Assembly (NCBI GenBank): GCA_947498775.1
Contig: CANMLL010000010.1
Coordinates: forward strand, 124,001 to 188,000
Length of the DNA stretch: 64,000 bases
Source of the DNA: an uncultured Aquimarina sp.
GTDB taxonomy: Bacteria; Bacteroidota; Bacteroidia; Flavobacteriales; Flavobacteriaceae
Direction of reading: 5' to 3'
Positions within the stretch are counted from its first letter, which is position 1; every line of letters begins with the position of its first letter. The notes beneath the pieces were generated by a model. It saw only the letters and a list, made by a program, of their open reading frames with translations. It was not told where the DNA came from and ran no database searches. Position numbers and translations under genes: made by a program. This document shows positions 57,460-64,000 of this stretch, piece after piece.

Positions 57460-58599
57460 ATGAAGCTAGAAAAATCAGAAATACTAAAAGCACTCGAAAC
57501 CATAACTGTTGCAGGAGAAGGAAAGAATATGGTAGCGAGTGGTGCTGTAAAAAACATAGTTACTTTTGGAGATGAGGTTATTGTTGATTTAGTATTATCA
57601 ACACCTGCATTGCATATTCGTAAACGTGCCGAAGTAGATGTGATGAAAGCGATTCATGAGAAGGTTTATGAGAAAGCAAAAGTTAAAGTAAATAGTAAGG
57701 TTGAAGCGCCAGAGAAGCCTGATCTAAAAAATTCGATTAAAGGGAAACCAATTCCTGAGATTACTAATATTATTGCAGTTGCCTCGGGTAAGGGTGGAGT
57801 AGGGAAATCTACCGTAACTTCGAATCTGGCGGTTACTTTGGCCAAAATGGGTTTTAAAGTTGGGCTTCTGGATGCTGATATTTATGGTCCTTCTGCTCCG
57901 ATTATGTTTGATGTTGAGCGAGAACGACCCCTTTCGGTAAAGGTGGGTGACAAATCCAAAATGAAACCTATAGAAAATTATGGAGTAAAAATCTTGTCGA
58001 TAGGTTTTTTTACGCAACCTAACCAGGCCGTGGTTTGGAGAGGGCCAATGGCAGCCAAAGCATTAAATCAAATGATTTTTGATGCCGCATGGGGAGAGCT
58101 TGATTTTATGTTATTAGATTTGCCTCCTGGTACAGGAGATATTCATTTATCAATTATGCAGTCACTACCTATTACAGGGGCTGTTGTTGTAAGTACTCCT
58201 CAAGATGTGGCCTTGGCAGATGCCAGAAAAGGAGTAGCAATGTTTCAGCAAGATAGTATTAATGTACCTGTATTGGGAATTATCGAAAACATGGCATATT
58301 TTACTCCAGAAGAACTACCTAACAATAAATATTATATCTTTGGGAAAGAAGGGGCAAAGCATTTGGCAGAGGATCTGGATGTTCCTTTTTTAGGAGAAAT
58401 ACCTTTGATACAAAGTATTCGTGAAGCTGGGGATGCAGGTAGACCAGCTGCATTACAAACAGCTACTGCTATAGAAAAAGCCTTTGAAGAATTGACAAAG
58501 AATGTAGTCCGGGAGGTGGTTGATAGAAATGAGAATCTACCACCTACTGAAGCAATAAAAATAACAACAATGGCAGGGTGTTCTGCTGTAAAAAAATAA
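57460..58599 (+). CDS. Mrp/NBP35-type ATP-binding Fe-S carrier (ApbC)
   Basis: A 379-residue protein with an N-terminal MIP18/DUF59 domain (about 1-80), a deviant Walker A ASGKGGVGKST at ~107-117, then LDADIYGPSAP and DLPPGTGDIHLS. Mrp proteins carry and transfer Fe-S clusters, using ATP. Its C-terminus ends with the TTMAGCSAVKK segment. The NifU-like gene begins 3 bases after the stop codon, so the two are surely coupled in Fe-S assembly. Confidence 0.92.
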   Translation: MKLEKSEILKALETITVAGEGKNMVASGAVKNIVTFGDEVIVDLVLSTPALHIRKRAEVDVMKAIHEKVYEKAKVKVNSKVEAPEKPDLKNSIKGKPIPEITNIIAVASGKGGVGKSTVTSNLAVTLAKMGFKVGLLDADIYGPSAPIMFDVERERPLSVKVGDKSKMKPIENYGVKILSIGFFTQPNQAVVWRGPMAAKALNQMIFDAAWGELDFMLLDLPPGTGDIHLSIMQSLPITGAVVVSTPQDVALADARKGVAMFQQDSINVPVLGIIENMAYFTPEELPNNKYYIFGKEGAKHLAEDLDVPFLGEIPLIQSIREAGDAGRPAALQTATAIEKAFEELTKNVVREVVDRNENLPPTEAIKITTMAGCSAVKK

Positions 58600-58602
58600 C
58601 AA

Positions 58603-58842
58603 ATGACTTCTGAAGAATTAAGAATAAATGTAGAAAAAGCCTTGGATGAGATCAGGCCTTTTTTGGAAAGTGACGGGGGTAATATTTCTTTGATTTCTAT
58701 TGAAGATAATAAAAGAGTCAAGGTCCAGTTAGAAGGAGCGTGTGTGGGATGTAGTGTAAACCAGATGACCTTAAAATCGGGAGTAGAAATGACGATCAAA
58801 AAATATGCACCACAGATCGAAGAGGTATTAAATATCGCTTAA
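58603..58842 (+). CDS. NifU-like Fe-S scaffold protein
   Basis: A 79-residue NifU C-terminal-domain protein with the CxxC motif GACVGCSVNQMTL at about residues 45-57 and the family start LRINVEKALDEIRPFLESDGGNISL. It can bind a transient [4Fe-4S] cluster for delivery to apo-proteins. It directly follows the Mrp gene and is ended by a hairpin that lies inside the 3' end of the convergent acyltransferase gene. Confidence 0.93.
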   Translation: MTSEELRINVEKALDEIRPFLESDGGNISLISIEDNKRVKVQLEGACVGCSVNQMTLKSGVEMTIKKYAPQIEEVLNIA

Positions 58843-58866
58843 AAAGAAAAGAATTATATTTTGAGA

Positions 58867-58910
58867 CCCTACAGTCATGTGGATTTATTCTCATGATTGT
58901 AGGGTTTTTT
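58867..58910 (+). terminator. Rho-independent terminator after the NifU-like gene
   Basis: Arms CCCTACAGTCATG (58867-58879) and CATGATTGTAGGG (58892-58904) with one G-T pair, then six T. The hairpin covers the stop codon and the last codons of the convergent acyltransferase gene. Confidence 0.85.
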
Positions 58911-60017
58911 GATTCCAAAAAGTGGATATAAAATGGGGATTCTCAGAATAATTAAATCATAAATAAGCCAGCTTCCTAAGAAAGTTCCAATAGTCAAGAT
59001 TAAAAACTTCGGAAAAAATGGCCATTCAATGTGCATAATATAATATCCTATAATTATTGTAATAGTCTGATGCAATATGTAAAAAGGATATACTGCACGA
59101 TTACAATAAGATAATTTATTGCTTTTTTTGTTTAAGTACTTCGCTCCAAAACCAAAAATAACCAGTATCCAGGACCATAAGTTTGTTACTTTTATTAGTG
59201 CTTCTGTAAAGTGAATATAGATATTATCTTTTCCTATTATCCAAATCACTAATTGCATACCAAAAGCAACAACTCCGACGATCAAAGCTTTATTTTTGAT
59301 TCGTTCCACACTATTCCAAAATTCTTTTCTCGAAGCGATAAGTATAAATCCGAAGAAAAATAAGACAAGAGAATTGACAAAATTAAACCAGTCATCGATT
59401 AGTGCATGCGTAACAGGAAAAAATGGCTCGACCAAAGCTTCAATAAAGTATAACGGAATTATGAATAGATATAATCCATAAGGTTTTTGAATTTTTTCTT
59501 TAATCCAATTCACAACTATCGAAGGCTTTCTTTTTAAACGAATAAATATGGGAGAAAGTAATATAGAAAATATAAGAAGATAAGGTAAAAACCAAAGGTG
59601 GTGCCAGCTAATATTGCCTTCGGGATATACACCTACAAACGCTTGAGTTCTGAAATACATAAAATAAGAACCAACAAATTCAGCCTTGTCTAGTCGCTCA
59701 AAATAAATTTGAGGTGGTACTATAAATAACATTCCAAAAATAAGCGGAATCAGTAACCTTTTGATTCGTTCCCAATTAAATTGCCAAACGTTTCTATAGG
59801 AAAGGGCATAATACGTTCCCATACCCGAGATGACAAAAAGAATAGGTAATCGCCATTGATTCAAAAAAAGCATTGGCCATCTTATCCAGTCATAAATAAT
59901 ATTATTTTTGATATGAAACCCCCAAGGCACAAAAAACATCCCAACATGATAAAAAATCAATAATCCAAATACAATAACTCGTAACCAATCCAGATCATAA
60001 CGGCGAATTTTCTCCAT
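58875..60017 (-). CDS. acyltransferase 3 family membrane protein
   Basis: A 380-residue polytopic protein with about ten helices and the family start RRYDLDWLRVIVFGLLIFYHVGMFF, whose Arg and His are the conserved positions of the acyltransferase-3 (OafA/NodX) family. It would transfer acyl groups, often acetyl, to surface sugars. The substrate is unknown. The 3' end is shared with the NifU terminator. A 95-base gap separates it from the membrane AraC regulator upstream. Confidence 0.87.
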   Translation of the reverse strand: MEKIRRYDLDWLRVIVFGLLIFYHVGMFFVPWGFHIKNNIIYDWIRWPMLFLNQWRLPILFVISGMGTYYALSYRNVWQFNWERIKRLLIPLIFGMLFIVPPQIYFERLDKAEFVGSYFMYFRTQAFVGVYPEGNISWHHLWFLPYLLIFSILLSPIFIRLKRKPSIVVNWIKEKIQKPYGLYLFIIPLYFIEALVEPFFPVTHALIDDWFNFVNSLVLFFFGFILIASRKEFWNSVERIKNKALIVGVVAFGMQLVIWIIGKDNIYIHFTEALIKVTNLWSWILVIFGFGAKYLNKKSNKLSYCNRAVYPFYILHQTITIIIGYYIMHIEWPFFPKFLILTIGTFLGSWLIYDLIILRIPILYPLFGIKKPYNHENKST

Positions 60018-60112
60018 GAAATTAAAATTTGTTTTATCAAAAGTGAAGTATTTTGTTTCTAATGATTGAAAAAGTATGACCGATTATGTCTGGAATTATA
60101 ATTTTGGACGTT

Positions 60113-61297
60113 TTAGACGGTCGTATTTTCCTTTTGAAACCGAATAAACTCTTTTGGAGACATTTGTACATGTTTCTTAAAAGCATTGTAGAATGTTGCT
60201 TTTGATTTGAAACCAACCGAATTGCCAATAGCCTCGATAGTAAGGTGAACATAATCTTTGTCTAAAAGCCTCTTTTTAGATTCTTCAATTCGATATTGGT
60301 TTATAAAATCATTGAAATTCAAATTAGTCTCGGTATTGATAATTTGAGAAATATAGTTAGAGCTGGAATTCAAAGTTTCAGACAAACTTTTTAGAGATGC
60401 AGATTTTGATAAATAAAACTGTTCTTTTTGTACATGAAGTTTAATACGGTCAATTGAAATTCCAGCGACGTTAAACCCAGAAGTTTCATATTTATCAGCG
60501 ATCCAGGAGCGTTCAAAAAACCGAGATTCTGATAACAACACAAAAGTGGTTATGCATACTACTGTGGCATGAAATATAAATATATAATGATCACCGGCAT
60601 CATCTTCAAAATTCAAAAAAACCAAAAACACAAGAACAAAAGCAGCAAAAAATAGTAGAAAAGTATTCTTAGAAAATTGATGCTTACTAGCCATGGTATT
60701 TCTACTATTTTTTTTGCCAGTATACAGATTTTTAAAAATTAACCTGGCGGATAGAAGAATATAAATAACAAAGCTAAAAAGGATAAACCATCTTAATTCA
60801 TCTTTGATCAACAAGTAAGTGTAATCGATATTATCAGGAACCTCAATGCGTTTCATATCGGGGAAGTATGCTCCCAGATATGCATTAATTTTAATAGATT
60901 TAGGTTGAAGATAATAAGGCACCTGAGAAATAAAGTATAGTGTCGAAGGTAATAGATGAAACCAGTATTTTTTAAAGATGATTAATTTTCGTTCTAGTAA
61001 TGAATAAACAAACAAATATATCGAGGGAGCCAAAAGCAACACCAGAGGTTCGGTACTGTCGTTGAGGTGAGGGATATACTTCATAAGGCCAGTATAGCAT
61101 AAAAATACATCTGTTGCAATAATAGATTGTGTAAGTAAAGACCAGCCATATATCTTAAAAGCTGTAGCTTTTTTGGAGGTTCTAAACAATATCACAGTAC
61201 TCAATAAAAACCCTAAAAAGACACCTAAAAATATAAAATAAGACACCAGATTATGCTGTATAGGGATTTGATCTATTATATATTGAGCAGTTTCCAT
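60113..61297 (-). CDS. membrane-bound AraC-type regulator
   Basis: A 394-residue protein with about seven N-terminal helices (to ~250) and a C-terminal AraC DNA-binding domain (about 295-390: LKSLSETLNSSSNYISQIINTETNLNFNDFINQYRIEESKRRL, then IEAIGNSVGFKSKATFYNAFKKHVQMSPKEF). In flavobacteria this 7TM-AraC design is frequent and thought to respond to membrane signals. The metallophosphoesterase gene is 11 bases upstream, so the two genes likely share a transcript, and acyltransferase follows. Confidence 0.88.
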   Translation of the reverse strand: METAQYIIDQIPIQHNLVSYFIFLGVFLGFLLSTVILFRTSKKATAFKIYGWSLLTQSIIATDVFLCYTGLMKYIPHLNDSTEPLVLLLAPSIYLFVYSLLERKLIIFKKYWFHLLPSTLYFISQVPYYLQPKSIKINAYLGAYFPDMKRIEVPDNIDYTYLLIKDELRWFILFSFVIYILLSARLIFKNLYTGKKNSRNTMASKHQFSKNTFLLFFAAFVLVFLVFLNFEDDAGDHYIFIFHATVVCITTFVLLSESRFFERSWIADKYETSGFNVAGISIDRIKLHVQKEQFYLSKSASLKSLSETLNSSSNYISQIINTETNLNFNDFINQYRIEESKKRLLDKDYVHLTIEAIGNSVGFKSKATFYNAFKKHVQMSPKEFIRFQKENTTV

Positions 61298-61308
61298 AAG
61301 TGGTAATG

Positions 61309-62205
61309 CTATATTACAATAAAATCAGTGAGTTTGCTAGGGCCTTCTAGTGCAATTCTATTAATCTTAAGAGTACCATCTTCTGTAGTTGAAATTTGCC
61401 ATTTAATTAATGTAATATTACCTTTTTCAATTTCCATCCCGGTGATGCATCTAGGGTGAACACAACTCCCATCGTTAAATAAAGCAAGATCACCAGGCTC
61501 GGGAAATCTTGGACGATGCGTATGTCCTACTACGGTAAATACATTTTTATTGTTGGCGATCCATTTTTTGAGTCTGCGCTCGACTCTAATCGTTTCTTTA
61601 TAGTTTTGAGCTGGGCTCGTAGGGTCAGAAATACCTATAACCTGTAGAGGTTTCCATAAAATTCGTACCAAAAATCTATGAAAACGCCATCCATTATAAT
61701 TCATATAATCTGCCTGATGCCCGTGAAGAAGAAAAACTTCTTGATTTGTATTTTTGTGTTTTAATATAATCGCTTCTTCAAATTTAATGTCAGGAAAGAG
61801 AGGAACTTCCTTGTTGGTTTTATGATCCAAATAATAGCTGAGATGTTTTCTCACATATTTTGGATCTCTATATACCATATCATGGTTGCCCCAAATCATT
61901 TCTAATCGGTCTTCCTTATAAAATAGTTGAAGTAATTCATACACATTTTTATGTGCCCTAAGGATCATATTAAAATTATGATTTTCCCATAACTCATCCC
62001 CATCCCCCAATTCGCAGTAGGTAAACCCTTTATTATAATAATGAGTTAGTGCATGCAAATAAATATTTCTATTGTTTGCAAATTCATCTGCAAAACTATT
62101 ATCTCCACGATGGCAATCGCTAAAAAGGATAAACTTAGAATGATCATCAAACGGGATTACTTTAGCATTTTTGTATGCACGATCCAGACGGGATTGAGAA
62201 GACAT
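61309..62205 (-). CDS. metallophosphoesterase
   Basis: About 298 residues from ATG 62205 (the 62232 ATG gives nine residues that do not resemble the family). The metal-binding motifs are visible: FSDCHRGDN (DxH), GDGDELWENHN (GDxxD-like), IWGNHDMV (GNHD) and VVGHTHRPR (GHTH). It hydrolyses a phosphoester; the type resembles the calcineurin-like phosphatases acting on cell-envelope precursors, but the substrate is open. The last ~50 residues are specific to this branch. Confidence 0.88.
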   Translation of the reverse strand: MSSQSRLDRAYKNAKVIPFDDHSKFILFSDCHRGDNSFADEFANNRNIYLHALTHYYNKGFTYCELGDGDELWENHNFNMILRAHKNVYELLQLFYKEDRLEMIWGNHDMVYRDPKYVRKHLSYYLDHKTNKEVPLFPDIKFEEAIILKHKNTNQEVFLLHGHQADYMNYNGWRFHRFLVRILWKPLQVIGISDPTSPAQNYKETIRVERRLKKWIANNKNVFTVVGHTHRPRFPEPGDLALFNDGSCVHPRCITGMEIEKGNITLIKWQISTTEDGTLKINRIALEGPSKLTDFIVI

Positions 62206-62503
62206 ATAGAAGTGTTTTGAGTAAATATACAATACTGAGCTATTTTATTTGGGCTCATCTTTAGAAATAATTAATCTAACTTGATGTAAGAGAATTGACG
62301 TCTGTTTGGGTAATTCTCGATAGAAAATTGTACCGAAGACAAGTCAATTTTCATTAGAAAGCCTATTTCGCTACAATTTTTCTTCGTTTCTGTAGAAATG
62401 ATGACTTTTTAGGCTTCTTTTCGAGTTAAATACGGATTGACCCTTGAGTTTACATAGTTATTAAGTTGGATTGATTTGCCATTAGTAAATGTAATAGTAT
62501 TGT
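62206..62503. other. intergenic region, no gene seen
   Basis: The 298 bases between the metallophosphoesterase gene and uxaB carry A/T-rich DNA. The only structure I see is a distant inverted repeat AAGCCTA/TAGGCTT (near 62355 and 62410), with no clear T-run. Confidence 0.4.
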
Positions 62504-63925
62504 TTATTTGTGGATCACTTCTGATTCTAGTTTTTTCTCTATTTCTACTATAATTTGCTTTTTTAATCCAGGTACTTCTGTGAGGTCTTTTTCCCAGAAT
62601 TTGGTGTTAGCAAGAGTTTGATGAACAACATGCTCTATATTTGATGTTTTCCAGAGAGTTTCAAAAAAATTAATGGTGTATTTATCATCCTGCAAAGGAA
62701 TTTTGGTGCCGTTAAAATAACCACGATAAAACAAAATTAGATACGCAAATGATTTTACCAAACCATTAGGCAGGTGGTCTTTTTTTTCAGTATAAGCTAG
62801 CAATGACGGCAATACTCTCACTTTAAATTTTGATATAGAATTAAGTGCAATACTTAGCAAATTGTGCTTAATAAATGGGTTTCTAAAACGTTCGATTACT
62901 GAATTGGCATAGGATAATAATTCTTCTTTTGGGAGATCCAATGTAGGTATAATCTCATCAAAGATTATTTGTTTTATAAAAGATGCTGTTTTAGGATTTT
63001 CTATAGTTTCTCGTACTGTTTCTATTCCATTAAGGTAACCGATAGGAACCATTGCGGTATGAACGCCATTCAATATCCTTACTTTCCTTGTTTTGTAAGG
63101 GGATTGATCCTCAATAAATGTAACAGCTAATTGGGCTTCTTTGGCCGGGAAAATGGAGCTAACTTCTGCAGGGCCTTCAATAACCCATAGATAAAAAGGT
63201 TCTGCTTTTACGATCATAGGATCCTTAAAACCGATACTTTTTTGAACTTGGTCAATAGCATCTTCAGGAAATCCTGTAACAATTCTATCTACAAGAGTAT
63301 TGCAAAAAATAACATGGTTGTCAAGCCAGGTTTTAAACCTATCTGGCAGTTTCCATAGCCAAATATATCTTTGGATCATCTCTTTCAATTGATCACCATT
63401 ACGATCAATAAGCTCACATGGTAAAACAGTCAGCTTTTTGTTTTTGGAATCCTTTAAGTGCAAAAAACGATAATACAATAGAGCAGTTAATTTACCAGGA
63501 AAAGAACGTGGTAATATGTCGAAGTCAGTATCATCGGGGTCAAAAACAATACCTGCTTCAGTAGTGTTAGAAATGATAAGTTCTAAATCAGGATTTTTAC
63601 CCATTTTCAGAAAAGTTTTATAGCCTTGATTAGGGTTAAAAACTCCTTTTACACTTGTGATCAATCTTGTTTGGCGAATTTTTTTTTCATTTTTTAACCC
63701 TTCCAAAATTACATGATAAAGACCTTCTTGTTCATTGATCTTTGATGCTAGTCCGTTATCGGTAGATTCTATAATTTGGATATCTCCGTTAAAATTCGCC
63801 TTTTCATTAAGGATATCAATCATCCAGTCGGCAAACCCCCTTAAAAAATTACCTTTTCCAAATTGTAATACTTTGATGGGTCTTTTTGATAATGAATTTG
63901 ATGTGTTTCTATTTAGTTTTTCCAT
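62504..63925 (-). CDS. uxaB: tagaturonate reductase
   Basis: A 473-residue member of the mannitol dehydrogenase family, tagaturonate reductase branch: IKVLQFGKGNFLRGFADWMIDILN at the N-terminus (NAD binding), LISNTTEAGIVFD, TVLPCELIDRNGDQLKEM and RILNGVHTAMVPIGYL near the catalytic site. It reduces tagaturonate to altronate in hexuronate degradation. I start at ATG 63925, two codons after an earlier ATG. It lies directly downstream of the uxaC fragment, completing a UxaC-UxaB arrangement. Confidence 0.9.
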   Translation of the reverse strand: MEKLNRNTSNSLSKRPIKVLQFGKGNFLRGFADWMIDILNEKANFNGDIQIIESTDNGLASKINEQEGLYHVILEGLKNEKKIRQTRLITSVKGVFNPNQGYKTFLKMGKNPDLELIISNTTEAGIVFDPDDTDFDILPRSFPGKLTALLYYRFLHLKDSKNKKLTVLPCELIDRNGDQLKEMIQRYIWLWKLPDRFKTWLDNHVIFCNTLVDRIVTGFPEDAIDQVQKSIGFKDPMIVKAEPFYLWVIEGPAEVSSIFPAKEAQLAVTFIEDQSPYKTRKVRILNGVHTAMVPIGYLNGIETVRETIENPKTASFIKQIIFDEIIPTLDLPKEELLSYANSVIERFRNPFIKHNLLSIALNSISKFKVRVLPSLLAYTEKKDHLPNGLVKSFAYLILFYRGYFNGTKIPLQDDKYTINFFETLWKTSNIEHVVHQTLANTKFWEKDLTEVPGLKKQIIVEIEKKLESEVIHK

Positions 63926-63939
63926 AACCAAAAATGCTT

Positions 63940-64000
63940 TTAGAACCCAAAATATTCTTTTGCGTTATAATAAGAAATATCACTTACAATGTTGCCCAAC
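63940..64000 (-). CDS. uxaC: 3' end of uxaC (glucuronate isomerase), truncated by the window edge
   Basis: The minus strand reads LGNIVSDISYYNAKEYFGF followed by TAA (63940-63942). The final residues match the C-terminus of UxaC enzymes, which end with a similar (D-I-x-x-x-NAKxYF) pattern. It catalyses D-glucuronate to D-fructuronate, or galacturonate to tagaturonate, which UxaB then reduces. The gene extends beyond 64000; only 19 codons are seen. Confidence 0.6.
   Translation of the reverse strand, partial: LGNIVSDISYYNAKEYFGF

Noticed and set aside
1..64000. tRNA or rRNA genes
   Set aside because: I saw no T-loop or 3' acceptor patterns with paired arms and no rRNA-like stretches; a covariance search would settle this.

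Overview
This window is chromosomal DNA from an AT-rich marine-type member of the Flavobacteriaceae (Bacteroidota); an Aquimarina-like genus is my inference. The support is the set of lineage-typical families (DUF3127, DUF3098, DUF4271, DUF4296, type IX secretion C-terminal domains, TonB-dependent receptors with a carboxypeptidase-like N-domain), promoters of the Bacteroidota type (TAnnTTTG at -7), and weak or absent Shine-Dalgarno sequences. I see no rRNA, tRNA, CRISPR array, prophage or intact insertion sequence. Most of the window is core genome.

Layout. 0-8 kb: a truncated HIT protein, a thioesterase, an orphan histidine kinase, flavin reductase, a DUF3127 protein, aat, upp, tag, a monothiol thioredoxin-like protein and a TonB-like protein. 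7.9-12 kb (minus strand): truB, uppP, DUF3098, a small membrane protein, lgt and ftsX, an envelope cluster. 12.3-18.8 kb: panE, leuS, ald and a membrane zinc peptidase. 19-31.8 kb: an Lrp regulator with a saccharopine dehydrogenase family gene, pckA, SemiSWEET with a HAD phosphatase, an AraC regulator, hemD with DUF4271, a dolichyl-phosphate-mannose-synthase-like glycosyltransferase with pyrC and DUF4296, an epimerase and tyrS. 31.9-35.6 kb: YHS protein, LuxE-like protein, a small T9SS cargo and a MATE transporter. 35.6-38.5 kb: a repeat-rich zone with palindromic elements and a 21-bp minisatellite. 39.2-53.4 kb: two TonB receptor/lipoprotein pairs, a MORN-like protein, a Pit phosphate transporter fused to a PhoU-like domain, and a PhoB/PhoR pair. 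53.4-62.2 kb: a MurG-like glycosyltransferase, trmB, LysE, an alkyltransferase-like protein, an outer-membrane barrel, Mrp and NifU, an acyltransferase, a membrane AraC regulator and a metallophosphoesterase. 62.5-64 kb: hexuronate catabolism (uxaB and the tail of uxaC).

The most interesting signals are four. (1) Direct repeats close to TAACATT in an 11-bp phase precede four transcription units between 47.9 and 51.7 kb: a TonB receptor, the MORN protein, pitA and phoBR. This is the geometry of a Pho box and suggests a phosphate-starvation island that includes an outer-membrane uptake system of unknown substrate. (2) Four ~200-bp MITE-like elements, three in tandem, carry internal palindromes whose sequence differs between copies while self-complementarity is kept. 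(3) Short versions of the same G/C-rich palindromic family, and a 7-bp tandem repeat, sit in frame inside leuS. (4) A 21-bp minisatellite of 13 units encodes heptads in both strands next to an unknown helical protein. A dispersed hairpin with the loop motif GAGC(C/T)TGTCGAAG recurs in several intergenic regions.
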